Shown here: positions 18,712-28,501 of the stretch, in pieces | Layout: every line of letters starts with the position of its first letter | Numbering within the stretch: the stretch's first letter is position 1 | Assembly (NCBI RefSeq): GCF_000384375.1 | Contig: NZ_ARVX01000001.1 | Location: 868,001 to 932,000, forward strand | DNA: 64,000 nt | DNA from: Methylotenera versatilis 79 | GTDB taxonomy: Bacteria > Pseudomonadota > Gammaproteobacteria > Burkholderiales > Methylophilaceae | Direction of reading: 5' to 3' | Notes under the pieces: model-generated | The model's input: the letters and a program-made list of their open reading frames with translations, nothing else | Database searches by the model: none | What the model was told of the DNA's origin: nothing | Position numbers and translations under genes: made by a program

Positions 18712-19502
18712 GTTGTACTTTCTTTGGCCATGTCGTTATTAGGCGAGTCGTTATTGCTATTGGTAATCAGTGGCGTTGGTGTTTGCGACTTCGTGGTCGC
18801 AGAATTTGCAGTATCCCAAATCAGACGTGGATCAAAGCTAAGCGAGGCAAGCATGGTTAACACGACCACTGCGCCAAAAGCCACAATGCCCACGCCAGCT
18901 GTTATCTGGGCAAACCCTTGAATCTGTACCAAACCAACGAGTAGCGATACGACAAACACATCCAGCATAGACCAACGGCCGATGAGCTCTACCATGCGAT
19001 ATAACTTTGCCCGCTCTAAACGCCGCCAATCGCTCTTTTTTTGTGCGGTGACTAGTAATATAAACAAAGATGTTAGCTTAAGCAACGGCACCAGAAAGCT
19101 GGCGATAAATACCACAGCTGCCAGTCCCCATTCACCAGATATCCAGAAAAATATAATGCCACTGAGAATCGTATCTTGATGCGTGTCAAAGAACGTGCTG
19201 GTAATCATCACGGGCATCATATTCGCTGGAATATACAAGATGCATGCGGCAATCAGCAGCGCCCAAGTGCGGTTGATGCTATCAGGCTTGCGAATATGTA
19301 GTGTCGCGTTGCAATGTGGGCAATGCTCGCCTTGCTGCGCGCCTTTCCACAGTTTGCTGCATTGATGGCAAGTCAATATACCTAAACTGCGGGCCGTGTC
19401 GAAGTTTGCCAAATCAAAATCGTCGCTATCGTAACGTGGAGTTGTGTACTTAACCTTATTTTTTAAGGCAATATCGTCAATATTTGTTTCAGAATCTTGC
19501 AT
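18708..19502 (-). CDS. PqiA-like membrane protein, second half
   Basis: Multi-spanning inner-membrane protein with an N-terminal zinc-ribbon (CHQCSKLWKGAQQGEHCPHCNATLHIR) followed by one PqiA domain of four helices (MPVMITSTFFDTHQDTILSG). I place the start at ATG 19502 (MQDSETN, 264 residues): it overlaps the upstream gene's TAA by one base, while the in-frame start at 19538 would lie inside that gene. E. coli PqiA has two such domains in one polypeptide; here the domains are separate genes. Partner of PqiB in lipid transport by analogy. Confidence 0.88.
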   Translation of the reverse strand: MQDSETNIDDIALKNKVKYTTPRYDSDDFDLANFDTARSLGILTCHQCSKLWKGAQQGEHCPHCNATLHIRKPDSINRTWALLIAACILYIPANMMPVMITSTFFDTHQDTILSGIIFFWISGEWGLAAVVFIASFLVPLLKLTSLFILLVTAQKKSDWRRLERAKLYRMVELIGRWSMLDVFVVSLLVGLVQIQGFAQITAGVGIVAFGAVVVLTMLASLSFDPRLIWDTANSATTKSQTPTPLITNSNNDSPNNDMAKESTT

Positions 19503-20119
19503 TAAGCGGCTTCTTGCGCAGAATCTTCCAACTGCCACAGATAGCGCGGATTAAATGACACGACGACCGTGAGCATGACGGTTAACAAACAGAATGCCCA
19601 CAAAGCAATGCCAGGAATGATTGTCGCCATATTCGATAGCTTAATAAGCGCGACCAACACGCCCAGCATGAAAACCTCAACCATTCCCCAAGGCCGTAAT
19701 GTCTGCATAAGACGTATCAACGGGCTAAAACCAGGACGGCTGTGCGGATCAGGCGAAGGTACCAACAGGTAAAACAAGATAAGCATCTGCATAAACGGAA
19801 ACAAAATAGTGGTTGCTAACACCAGCAACGCCACCAGTGAAATGCCTTCGGTGGTTAACGACAATACCGCGCCAATCAAAGTCGTCTGGCTATGCAAGCC
19901 TTGCAGCTCCATTTCCACGATTGGGAAAGTATTGGCAATAAGAAACATGATAAGGCTGGCGATTGTTAATGGCAAAAGATGGTTACGCCGACCTTGTGCG
20001 TTGCGATCCATTTCCGCACCACAGCGCGTGCAACGGGCAATTTCGCCATTAGCAAGTGACAGTTTTTGAAACACCGCGTCACACTGCTCACAGGCAATCA
20101 GGTAGGTGATTTCATGCAT
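19502..20119 (-). CDS. PqiA-like membrane protein, first half
   Basis: Inner-membrane protein of 205 residues with a zinc-ribbon (CEQCDAVFQK, CTRCGAEMDRN) and one PqiA domain of four helices (IANTFPIVEMELQGLHSQTTLIG, then LRPWGMVEVFMLGVLVALIKL). First gene of the operon; it ends in TAATG, coupling to the second PqiA half. Its ribosome site is weak. Together the two products would equal one E. coli PqiA. Confidence 0.87.
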   Translation of the reverse strand: MHEITYLIACEQCDAVFQKLSLANGEIARCTRCGAEMDRNAQGRRNHLLPLTIASLIMFLIANTFPIVEMELQGLHSQTTLIGAVLSLTTEGISLVALLVLATTILFPFMQMLILFYLLVPSPDPHSRPGFSPLIRLMQTLRPWGMVEVFMLGVLVALIKLSNMATIIPGIALWAFCLLTVMLTVVVSFNPRYLWQLEDSAQEAA

Positions 20120-20293
20120 AAATTAAGGGTATATTGGGCAAGGTATTAAACTCATTTATAAAGCAATAATTTAGAAAATTTATATTGGCGAATGTTCGCG
20201 CTAAAACCAAAAAATTACAATCGGTCTAGTCCTACACGCTTGGCTCGACTAGTATCCAGCTAGACTAAATATTTTAAAAACTACTTAAAAATC

Positions 20294-21145
20294 TTACAAC
20301 CAATCCCAATTAGTTCTTGGTTTATGCGGCGCTTTTTTCATTGCCCAATCCCACAAAAATGGTGGTATTAAACGCATGAATCTTGCAACCAAACCCATTT
20401 GCCACGGAATGACCACAAAGCGGCGCTTGGCTTCAATAGCGTTTACAAACTTGCTCGCAGCAATATCTACATCCATTAAAAATGGCATTTTGTACTGGTT
20501 AACGTCAGTCATCGGCGTGCGAATATAACCTGGAGCGATGGTGGTAACAGCGATATGATGTACCGCCATTTCTACACGCAAGCTTTCTAAATAGCTAATT
20601 GCAGCGGCCTTACTTGCACTGTATGCGCCCGCGCCAGGTAAGCCACGAATACCTGCGACGCTGGCGATGCCAACTAATTGCGCAGTTTTTGCACTGTTTT
20701 GAGGGTTAAGTATTACATTGCTATTGGTTGTGATATTAGGTTTTGCAGCATCAATCATCGCTTGAATAAATGGTTGAAAAGTGTGCACCATGCCCATCAC
20801 GTTAATGTCCATCACCGCTTGAAAAGCCGGTATATCTTCTCGATGTTCAGTCAACGTGCCGCGGCTAACACCAGCATTGGCAATCACAATATTGGGTGCG
20901 CCGTGTTGTTGTATAAAATCATCTGCAGCTAATTTGCACGCCAAACTGTCGCGTACATCTAAAGTGTAAATCGTACAGGTAATATGGTATTGATTTTGTA
21001 ATGCTGAAGCTAAAGTTTGTAAGTGCTCACTACGTCTAGCCGCTAATCCAATGATGCATCCAGCATGTTGATAGCGTTTTGCGTACTCATGCGCTAATGC
21101 TTGGCCAATGCCGCTGGATGCGCCCGTAATAAAGATTTTTTGCAT
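20294..21145 (-). CDS. Short-chain dehydrogenase/reductase (SDR)
   Basis: NAD(P)-dependent oxidoreductase of the classical SDR family, 283 residues. The Rossmann motif GASSGIGQALA is near residue 7, NAGVSRG near 96, and the catalytic Tyr-Lys pair is in YSASKAA near 180. The C-terminus (PHKPRTNWDWL) is basic and amphipathic, as in YdfG-like and fatty-acid-type SDRs. Substrate unknown. It stands alone between the pqi operon and dsbA. Confidence 0.85.
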   Translation of the reverse strand: MQKIFITGASSGIGQALAHEYAKRYQHAGCIIGLAARRSEHLQTLASALQNQYHITCTIYTLDVRDSLACKLAADDFIQQHGAPNIVIANAGVSRGTLTEHREDIPAFQAVMDINVMGMVHTFQPFIQAMIDAAKPNITTNSNVILNPQNSAKTAQLVGIASVAGIRGLPGAGAYSASKAAAISYLESLRVEMAVHHIAVTTIAPGYIRTPMTDVNQYKMPFLMDVDIAASKFVNAIEAKRRFVVIPWQMGLVARFMRLIPPFLWDWAMKKAPHKPRTNWDWL

Positions 21146-21164
21146 GTTAGCAATAAGTTTAGCG

Positions 21165-21198
21165 CATAAAGAACCCGCTGTGCGTGAACATCAGCGGG
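21165..21198 (-). terminator. Terminator-like hairpin after dsbA
   Basis: Stem CCCGCTG (21174-21180) and CAGCGGG (21192-21198). On the minus strand it is followed by TTCTTTAT, an imperfect U tract. Confidence 0.55.
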
Positions 21199-21299
21199 CT
21201 GGTTTTATATAGCAGGTGTAATAACATAAGCCTTAATCTAATTTTAACTAATTGCTTTAATAGCCGCTTAGTTAAACTTTGAGCTTGGTTATTTCTGAA

Positions 21300-21956
21300 C
21301 TATTTTTTTACGGCAGGTGCTTTTGTAGTTTGAGTTGCTTTTTCTTTACGTACATTTTCAATAATGTAATCAGCCACTTTTAGCGCTTCTGGGTTGCCGC
21401 CACTCATGGTGCTAGAGGTAATATATTTACCATCGATCACCAAACTTGGTACACCAGTTGCACCAGATGCACGGAAAACTTGTGCGGCACGATTTAAGTT
21501 AGTGTTAATGGTGAATGATTTAAAGGCTTGTTCTACTTTAACTTTATCTAAACCACTGGCTTTAGTGATCCAATCAATCGCTGCTTTTTCGTCAGTTGGG
21601 TTCAACACTTTTTGTTTATGCACTGCATCAAACAATTGCGCGTGTAATTTCTCTTGAATGCCTAATGTTTCCATCGCAAAATAAGCTTTTGCCATCGGCG
21701 CCCAATCGGCACGTGGCAGCGCAGGCATACGTTTAAAATAAACATCCGCTGGTAATTTTTTTACCCAGGCATTTAATGGCGCTTCCATTTGATAGCAATG
21801 AATGCAGCCATACCAAAAAACTTCCATCACTTCAATTTTGGCAGGTACGTCAGTGGTAATTTGTTGTGCAACCGCATCAAATTCTGCACCTGGTTTTGGG
21901 TCAGCTAAAACAGATGTACTTAACAACAGCATTAATATACTTAAAAACTTTTTCAT
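21300..21956 (-). CDS. dsbA: Thiol:disulfide interchange protein DsbA
   Basis: Periplasmic oxidase that introduces disulfides into exported proteins. The 218 residues have a signal peptide (MKKFLSILMLLLSTSVLA) and the active site FWYGCIHCYQMEAP with cysteines 51 and 54. The dipeptide is Ile-His, not the Pro-His of E. coli, as in other betaproteobacterial DsbA variants such as Neisseria's CVHC. The cis-proline segment SGATGVPSLVIDGKY lies near 165. It probably forms part of the c-type cytochrome and envelope folding supply. Confidence 0.93.
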   Translation of the reverse strand: MKKFLSILMLLLSTSVLADPKPGAEFDAVAQQITTDVPAKIEVMEVFWYGCIHCYQMEAPLNAWVKKLPADVYFKRMPALPRADWAPMAKAYFAMETLGIQEKLHAQLFDAVHKQKVLNPTDEKAAIDWITKASGLDKVKVEQAFKSFTINTNLNRAAQVFRASGATGVPSLVIDGKYITSSTMSGGNPEALKVADYIIENVRKEKATQTTKAPAVKK

Positions 21957-22118
21957 GGATGGTTCCTAATTTACTTTGAGATAGTTATTTTTAAAAATTT
22001 GATTACTCTAAATGCATTCAACATCGCAAATGATCGAGCTAACAAATCAATTGTTAACAACGGTTTGCATTAATTAAACGATTGGTCGACCTAAAAAGAT
22101 GACAAATTGTAGGACAAA

Positions 22119-22739
22119 TTACTGCGGTTTAGTTTCAGTATGTACTTTAATTAAATCAGTATTAAAACCAGCGGTAGTTAAATCGCCTCTAATCTTGTTA
22201 ATTTGATCAATATCACTTAATGGCCCAACGCGCACGCGATGCCAAACGCCTTTTTCTGGAATGGTTGCCGTTTGCACAACCGCTTCAAAGCCTTGCAGCG
22301 CTAATTTTGCTTTCATATTGTCGGCATCTGCTTCATTTGGAAACGCGCCAACTTGCAGAAAATAATTGTCTTTTTTAACCGTTAATGCGCGGTCTTTTAT
22401 TTCTTTTTCGGTAACGGTACTCTCAGTCTCTGGCAGAATGGTATAAAAATCGAATTGATTATCGGTTTTTTTCGCAGCAGAATCATCCGGATTTTCTTCT
22501 GACGGTAAAGCGTTATCGGTAGCAATTTTTTGTTTGGGTAATTTTTCAGCTAAAGTGTCCTTATTCGGCTGAGATATTTTCTTTTCATTAAAAGGGCTAT
22601 CCGTGCCTTTAATGTACATGGTCAAGCCAACTGACAAGCCAACGCCTAACAATATGCCAACTAACAAACCGGTAAAAAACGGGTTGCCTTTACTACTCGT
22701 GCCGTTTCTTTTCGCAGCGGGTTTATAATCTTTGCTCAT
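22119..22739 (-). CDS. SPOR-domain cell-division/peptidoglycan-binding protein
   Basis: Single-pass inner-membrane protein of 206 residues: a basic tail (KPAAKRNGTSSKGNPF), a glycine-rich helix (FTGLLVGILLGVGLSVGLT), an acidic linker, and a C-terminal SPOR domain (YFLQVGAFPNEADADNMKAK, WHRVRVGPLSD). SPOR domains bind denuded septal glycan, so a septal role like FtsN is plausible. Placement right after argS is a typical betaproteobacterial order. Confidence 0.87.
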   Translation of the reverse strand: MSKDYKPAAKRNGTSSKGNPFFTGLLVGILLGVGLSVGLTMYIKGTDSPFNEKKISQPNKDTLAEKLPKQKIATDNALPSEENPDDSAAKKTDNQFDFYTILPETESTVTEKEIKDRALTVKKDNYFLQVGAFPNEADADNMKAKLALQGFEAVVQTATIPEKGVWHRVRVGPLSDIDQINKIRGDLTTAGFNTDLIKVHTETKPQ

Positions 22740-22826
22740 GTTGCGTCCTTAAATATGGCTTATTACTTAAATATTATATAGTTCTTGCAAGACTGTTTTG
22801 CTCGACTTGCTATTTGAATCAGCTGC

Positions 22827-24485
22827 TTACATTTTATTCGGTGCGCTCACGCCTAACAAGCCTAAGCCATTTTTCAGCACTTGTTGTGTCGCGGCGATTA
22901 ACGCCATACGCGCCAATTTAGTTGGCACATCGTCTACTAAAAATTTCGTATCATTATAATAACTGTGCAAATCAGCTGCACATTCTTTTAAGTAATTCGC
23001 AATAGTGTGCGGCGCCAATTCAGTCGCTGCATTGCTGACTACTTCAGGATATTCACTCAAACGTTGCATTAATTTTGCTTCATTTGGCATGTTAAGTGGA
23101 CTTAAATCGACTTGTTTAAGGCTGGAAACTTCACCATTCCATTGTGTTAACACACTATTAATACGCGCATGCGCATATTGGATGTAATACACAGGGTTAT
23201 CGTTCGTTTGCGCGCGTGCTAAATCGATATCAAAGATTAATTGTGAGTCGGCACGACGCGCTGCCAAGAAATAGCGCGTGGCATCGCAACCCACTTCATC
23301 GATTAAATCGCGCAAGGTGACATAACTGCCAGCGCGTTTTGACAATTTCACTTCCTCGCCACCGCGCATCACGGTCACCATTTGGTGCAAAACGTAATCT
23401 GGCCAAGCTGCCGGAATGCCCACATTCAGTGCCTGTAAACCAGCGCGCACACGCGTAATCGTGCTGTGATGATCTGCGCCTTGCTCATTAATCACACGCA
23501 CGAAGCCACGATTCCATTTATCCAAGTGATAAGCGACATCTGGCACAAAATAAGTATAACCACCGTCAGTTTTGCGCATTACACGGTCTTTATCATCGCC
23601 ATAATCAGTAGTTTTTAACCACATCGCCCCATCTTGTTCATATGTATGACCGTTTTTGATTAATGCTTGAACGGTTTTTTCAACTTTGCCTGTCTCGTAC
23701 AAATTGCTTTCTAGCGAAAATACATTAAATTTGATTTGAAAGGCTTTTAAGTCTAAATCTTGCTCATGCCGCAAATAAGCGACCGCAAACGCGCGCACAG
23801 ATTCAGTATCATTTAAATCGCCGCTGGCAGTGACTTGCATATCATCCGCCACAACAGTTTTTTTCGCCAAATAGGCATTGGCAATATCCACAATGTAATC
23901 ACCACGATAGCCATTTTCAGGAAAACTTGCGTCATCTACCGCAATACCTTTAGCGCGCGCCAGTACTGAAATTACAAGATTATCAATTTGCGCACCAGCA
24001 TCGTTGTAATAGAATTCGCGCGTCACATCCCAGCCGTTCGCGTCTAACAAACGCGCTAAACAATCGCCGACTGCTGCGCCACGGCCATGTCCAACATGCA
24101 AAGGCCCCGTTGGGTTTGCAGATACAAACTCCACCTGTACTTTTTCGCTTTTACCAGAATCATTGCGCCCAAATTGTTCACCTTGCAACAAAATCTCATT
24201 TATCACGCTTTGTTTCGATTGCGCGTTTAAAAAGAAATTAATAAAACCTGCACCTGCGATTTCTGTTTTTGCAATAAACTCGCTTTGCGGCAATGCATTG
24301 ATTAAACTAGTGGCTAATTCACGCGGATTTTTACGCAAAGATTTGGCTAACACCATCGCTAAGTTACTGGAAAAATCGCCATGTTCCGCAGATTTCGGGC
24401 GCTCAAGCACTAATTGGATTTCGGCAATATCTGCGCCTATTTCGCTGGCAGCGCTGGTGAGTAAATGGGTTAAATGGGCTTTCAA
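22827..24485 (-). CDS. argS: Arginyl-tRNA synthetase
   Basis: Class I aminoacyl-tRNA synthetase charging tRNA-Arg. The 552 residues include the HIGH-type motif [13 protein letters not shown] near 122-134, the KMSKS-type KLSKRAG near 380, an N-terminal Arg-S additional domain, and a C-terminal DALR helical anticodon-binding domain ([16 protein letters not shown]). The length is normal. It is divergent from priA with 149 bp between starts. Confidence 0.96.
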   Translation of the reverse strand: MKAHLTHLLTSAASEIGADIAEIQLVLERPKSAEHGDFSSNLAMVLAKSLRKNPRELATSLINALPQSEFIAKTEIAGAGFINFFLNAQSKQSVINEILLQGEQFGRNDSGKSEKVQVEFVSANPTGPLHVGHGRGAAVGDCLARLLDANGWDVTREFYYNDAGAQIDNLVISVLARAKGIAVDDASFPENGYRGDYIVDIANAYLAKKTVVADDMQVTASGDLNDTESVRAFAVAYLRHEQDLDLKAFQIKFNVFSLESNLYETGKVEKTVQALIKNGHTYEQDGAMWLKTTDYGDDKDRVMRKTDGGYTYFVPDVAYHLDKWNRGFVRVINEQGADHHSTITRVRAGLQALNVGIPAAWPDYVLHQMVTVMRGGEEVKLSKRAGSYVTLRDLIDEVGCDATRYFLAARRADSQLIFDIDLARAQTNDNPVYYIQYAHARINSVLTQWNGEVSSLKQVDLSPLNMPNEAKLMQRLSEYPEVVSNAATELAPHTIANYLKECAADLHSYYNDTKFLVDDVPTKLARMALIAATQQVLKNGLGLLGVSAPNKM

Positions 24486-24634
24486 GAATACGCTTTCAAG
24501 TATGTTAAGCTTTCGGGATAATCGTCATGAAACCCGAAAACAAGTCGCTACAAATAATACAAAAGGTATATTTTAACCCAAGCAGGACTTTTAATCTAAG
24601 CTAGTCTTAAAGCTCGGCTCAATAACCCATCAAT

Positions 24635-26866
24635 ATGTCGCCCATTGTTTTAAATATTGCGTTAGATGTGCCGCTAAATCGAACTTTTGATTATTTAAGC
24701 GGCAATTTTGTTGCGCGTGTTGGTAGTCGGGTTGTGGTGTCTTTCGCAGGTCGCAATTTGGTTGGCGTGGTGGTGGGTATTGCGCAAACGTCTGACTATC
24801 CAATAGAAAAATTAAAATCAGTCAGCCATATATTTGATGATGTGGTATTTGATGGCCAGACTTTTAAATTGCTGCAGTTTTGTGCCAATTATTATCATTA
24901 CCCGCTGGGGCAGGCTTTAATGTCGGCGCTGCCATTACGTTTGCGTCAAATCAAGCCAGCGGTTTCCCGCAAACAATTTGCGTATCGTTTGATTGACCAG
25001 GCAGATACAAGCCAAATTCCAGCGCGCAAAGTATTGATGCATCGGATTATTACGCTTTTGCGAAGTCAGCAAAGTGTTACTGAGGCAGAGTTGAGTTTAG
25101 TATCGACTGGCTGGCGCAAAGCAATTACTGAGCTTGAGCAGTTAAATGTAGTTAGCGCACAAGAAGTGCTGGCGATTAAAGCCTCGATGCCAACGTCTGC
25201 TGTTGAGCCGCAATTGAATGTTGAGCAAGAAAACGCCATAAATTGTGTGTTAGCACTCACTCACAATTTTAAGCCTTGGCTATTATTTGGCATCACTGGC
25301 AGCGGAAAAACTGAAGTCTATATTCAAGTGCTGCAGCAAATACTTAACCAGAGAAATGCACAAGGAAATGGTGCGCAGGTTTTGGTCTTGGTGCCAGAAA
25401 TCAACCTGACGCCACAATTAGAAGCGCGCTTCAGAAGTCGCTTAAGTCAATTTCCATTAGTCACGCTGCATAGTAATTTGAGCGAAAGTGAGCGCTTACA
25501 AAATTGGCTCGCCGCCAGTTCTGGCACAGCAAAAATTGTGATTGGCACGCGGTTAAGTGTGTTTACACCAATGCCCCATTTAAAAATGATTGTGATGGAT
25601 GAAGAACATGATGGCTCATATAAGCAGCAAGATGGCATGCGTTACCATGCGCGTGATATTGCAATGGTGCGCGCTAAACAGCTAAATGTTCCCATTATTT
25701 TAGGCAGTGCTACGCCCTCTTTGGAAACTTGGTTCAATGCAACAAGTGCGCCTGCCGAAACGCATAAAAGCGCGCAAAAGCAGCAATATGGTTTGCTCAG
25801 TCTTACGCAGCGTGCGGTGGAAAATGCTGTTTTGCCGAATATTTTTTGTATCGATATTGCAAAATCACCTACTGAAAATGGCTTGTCGCCTCTGCTTATT
25901 AAGGCTTTGCGCGAACGTTTAGACAAAGGCGAGCAAAGCTTATTATTTATTAATCGGCGTGGCTATGCACCCGTTTTACACTGCAATGCCTGTCAATGGG
26001 TTGCGCCTTGTACGCGCTGCTCGGCAAGGTTGGTGGTGCATTTAAGCCAAAAAAGATTGAAATGCCATCACTGCGGACATGAACAAAAAATTCCATTGCA
26101 ATGCCCAAGTTGCGGTAATGCAGATATGCGTCCAATTGGGCAAGCCACGCAACGATTGGAGCAAACGCTGCAAACTTTGCTGCCAACAGCCAGAATAGCG
26201 CGTGTTGACCGTGACAGCATGCGCAACAAAAATGCGCTGACAGATTTGTTAACCCAAGTACACAATCAAGAAATCGATATTTTGGTGGGTACACAAATGC
26301 TTGCTAAAGGACATGATTTTCCAAACCTGACTTTAGTTGGGGTAATCGACACAGATAGCGCACTGTATAGCCCGGATTTCCGCGCAGGTGAGCGACTATT
26401 TGCGCAGCTGATGCAAGTTGCCGGGCGTGCAGGTCGCGCTGAAAAAGCAGGTGAAGTATTGATACAAACGGCTTTTCCACAACATGCACTTTTTAATGCC
26501 TTACGTGCACAAGATTACGTCAGCTACGCTAATGAGTGTTTGCAAGAGCGGCAAATAATGCAGTTTCCACCGATTAGTTTTTTTGCATTATTACGAGCAG
26601 AAGCCAATGATTACGCGCAAGTACAGCAATTCCTCAACAAAGCTATTAATGCTGCGCAGTTGTTAAAAAACGACGTCATGATTTACGATCCGATTCGTCC
26701 ACAAATGGAACGTCTAAAAGGCATGGAGCGCGCGCAATTATTATTGCAGGCGAATAGTCGCGTTGCTTTGCAGCGCTTGCTCAAAATGTGGATGCCGCAA
26801 ATTAGCGCGTTGCCATTGGCTGCAAAAATCCGCTGGAGTTTGGATATTGACCCGTTGGAGTTTTAG
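24635..26866 (+). CDS. priA: Primosomal protein N' (replication restart helicase PriA)
   Basis: 3'-5' superfamily 2 helicase that reloads the replisome at stalled forks. The 743 residues include the N-terminal DNA-binding domain, Walker A GITGSGKTE near 219, DEEH box near 322, and two zinc modules between about 450 and 490 (CNACQWVAPCTRC, CHHCG, CPSCG). The motif VGTQMLAKGHDFPNLTLV and the conserved QVAGRAGRAEK follow. Monocistronic; tRNA-Gly follows 73 bases later. Confidence 0.96.
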   Translation: MSPIVLNIALDVPLNRTFDYLSGNFVARVGSRVVVSFAGRNLVGVVVGIAQTSDYPIEKLKSVSHIFDDVVFDGQTFKLLQFCANYYHYPLGQALMSALPLRLRQIKPAVSRKQFAYRLIDQADTSQIPARKVLMHRIITLLRSQQSVTEAELSLVSTGWRKAITELEQLNVVSAQEVLAIKASMPTSAVEPQLNVEQENAINCVLALTHNFKPWLLFGITGSGKTEVYIQVLQQILNQRNAQGNGAQVLVLVPEINLTPQLEARFRSRLSQFPLVTLHSNLSESERLQNWLAASSGTAKIVIGTRLSVFTPMPHLKMIVMDEEHDGSYKQQDGMRYHARDIAMVRAKQLNVPIILGSATPSLETWFNATSAPAETHKSAQKQQYGLLSLTQRAVENAVLPNIFCIDIAKSPTENGLSPLLIKALRERLDKGEQSLLFINRRGYAPVLHCNACQWVAPCTRCSARLVVHLSQKRLKCHHCGHEQKIPLQCPSCGNADMRPIGQATQRLEQTLQTLLPTARIARVDRDSMRNKNALTDLLTQVHNQEIDILVGTQMLAKGHDFPNLTLVGVIDTDSALYSPDFRAGERLFAQLMQVAGRAGRAEKAGEVLIQTAFPQHALFNALRAQDYVSYANECLQERQIMQFPPISFFALLRAEANDYAQVQQFLNKAINAAQLLKNDVMIYDPIRPQMERLKGMERAQLLLQANSRVALQRLLKMWMPQISALPLAAKIRWSLDIDPLEF

Positions 26867-26939
26867 TCTGTTTTATCGCTCAGTCTGCATCTAAAGCAAA
26901 AAGGCAGTAAAATAACGTTTTAGCTAAAATGATTATTTT

Positions 26940-27013
26940 GCGGCTGTAGTTCAATGGTAGAACGCTAGCTTCCCAAGCTTGATACACGGGTTCGATTCCC
27001 GCCAGCCGCTCCA
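26940..27013 (+). tRNA. tRNA-Gly (anticodon CCC)
   Basis: 74-nt cloverleaf with encoded CCA. Acceptor GCGGCTG/CAGCCGC, discriminator T, T-loop TTCGATT, anticodon CCC at 26972-26974 in loop TTCCCAA. It resembles E. coli glyU. Two stem pairs are mismatched: T28-T42 in the anticodon stem and A49-C65 at the base of the T stem. Confidence 0.93.
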
Positions 27014-27025
27014 AGAGAGAATGTA

Positions 27026-27892
27026 ATGACACCAACTCCACCAACCGTTTTAACATTTGCCGCTACAGACCCGAGCGGCGGCGCAGGTTTGCAAGCCGAT
27101 ATTTTAGCTTTAGCTAGTATTGGCTGCCATCCACTATCTGTTGTTACCGGTATTACTGTGCAAGATACTGTGGGCGTGGAAAGCGTAATGGCGCTGGATT
27201 CTGATTGGATTAATGAGCAAGCGCGTACGATTTTAGAGGACGTGCAGGTTTCTGCGTTTAAATTGGGCCTGCTCGGTAGCGTAGAAAATATTGCGGTAAT
27301 TGCAGAAATTATGGCTGATTATCCAGATGTGCCGCTGCTGATTGACCCTATTTTGACTTCTGGCCGTGGTGATGAGTTGGCTAATGAAGAGATGCAGGCA
27401 GCGATGAGCGAGTTATTGTTTCCGCAAGCCACATTGATTACGCCAAATAGTTTGGAAGCGCGCCGTTTAGCGTTTTTCGATGAAGGTGATGAAATCCAAA
27501 ACACTTCATTAGAAGAGGCTGCGCAACGTTTGCTGGATATGGGCACGGAATATGTGTTAATTACTGGCACGCACGAACGCAGCACAGATGTGGTCAATTC
27601 GCTTTACGGCTCAACATCATCTGGCGCAAGTGGCTTGCTCAAAGCTTATCACTGGGAACGGCTTGCAGGCAGTTATCATGGTTCTGGTTGCACATTAACC
27701 AGCGCAATTGCGGCTTGTTTGGCGCATGGCTTGAGTATGGAAGAAGCGATTCAAGAGGCGCAAGAATACACTTGGCAAACACTTAAAAATGCATTTCGTC
27801 CAGGCATGGGGCAATTTATTCCCGACCGCTTCTTTTGGGCGCGAGACGATGATACAGATTCAGATGAAAAAATCCCTTTCATTCAGCATTAA
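27026..27892 (+). CDS. thiD: Hydroxymethylpyrimidine/phosphomethylpyrimidine kinase ThiD
   Basis: Phosphorylates HMP and HMP-P to HMP-PP in thiamine synthesis. The 288 residues are a ribokinase-fold protein: FAATDPSGGAGLQADI near the start, DPILTSGRG near 110, ITPNSLEARRLA, and the catalytic-base segment GSYHGSGCTLTSAIAACLAHG near 215-235. About 20 residues extend past the usual end. It starts 13 bases after the tRNA and overlaps thiE. Confidence 0.94.
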   Translation: MTPTPPTVLTFAATDPSGGAGLQADILALASIGCHPLSVVTGITVQDTVGVESVMALDSDWINEQARTILEDVQVSAFKLGLLGSVENIAVIAEIMADYPDVPLLIDPILTSGRGDELANEEMQAAMSELLFPQATLITPNSLEARRLAFFDEGDEIQNTSLEEAAQRLLDMGTEYVLITGTHERSTDVVNSLYGSTSSGASGLLKAYHWERLAGSYHGSGCTLTSAIAACLAHGLSMEEAIQEAQEYTWQTLKNAFRPGMGQFIPDRFFWARDDDTDSDEKIPFIQH

Positions 27893-28499
27893 TGGGCTTT
27901 ATGCCATTACGCCCGATATTGACGATACCGATTTATTGGTCAAAAAAGTAGAAGCCGCGCTACAAGGCGGCATCAATATTCTGCAATATCGCAATAAGCA
28001 AGCTAATCATAAGCTGCAAACTCAACAGGCGCAGGCTGTTCTGCCTTTGTGTAGGCAATATAATGTGCCGCTGATTATTAATGATTCGGTTAAGTTATGT
28101 TTAGCTTTAGATGCAGATGGCGTGCATTTAGGCGCAGATGATGGTGATTTAGCAGAAGTTAAAGCCAGAATAGGCAAGGGTAAAATATTAGGCGCTTCTT
28201 GTTATAACCGTTTCGATTTGGCTTTAACTGCACAAAATCAAGGCGCTGATTATGTGGCTTTTGGCGCTTGTTTTGCTTCTAATACAAAGCCAAATGCGCC
28301 TGTAGCGGATTTAAGTCTGTTTAATCGGGCGCATGATGAGTTAACTATTCCAAGTGTCGCCATTGGCGGCATTAACTTGCAAAATGCGTCGCAAGTCTTG
28401 AAGGCAGGTGCAGATGCAATTGCCGTTATTCAGGCAATTTTTACTGCAGATGACGTAAAATTATCCTCTCAACAATTTTCCCAATTATTTAAGCATTAA
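27864..28499 (+). CDS. thiE: Thiamine-phosphate synthase ThiE
   Basis: Joins HMP-PP with HET-P to give thiamine phosphate. TIM barrel of 211 residues with the family motifs [65 protein letters not shown] and [11 protein letters not shown] prefer ATG 27864 ([18 protein letters not shown]), which overlaps thiD by 29 bases. ATG 27849 is an alternative, and neither has a clear ribosome site, as expected for coupled translation. Confidence 0.93.
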   Translation: MKKSLSFSINGLYAITPDIDDTDLLVKKVEAALQGGINILQYRNKQANHKLQTQQAQAVLPLCRQYNVPLIINDSVKLCLALDADGVHLGADDGDLAEVKARIGKGKILGASCYNRFDLALTAQNQGADYVAFGACFASNTKPNAPVADLSLFNRAHDELTIPSVAIGGINLQNASQVLKAGADAIAVIQAIFTADDVKLSSQQFSQLFKH

Positions 28500-28501
28500 A
28501 C

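Noticed and set aside
20224-20265. GTCTAG...CTAGAC inverted repeat before the SDR 3' end
   Set aside because: Only 6-bp arms with a 30-base loop; no T run, so not called a terminator.
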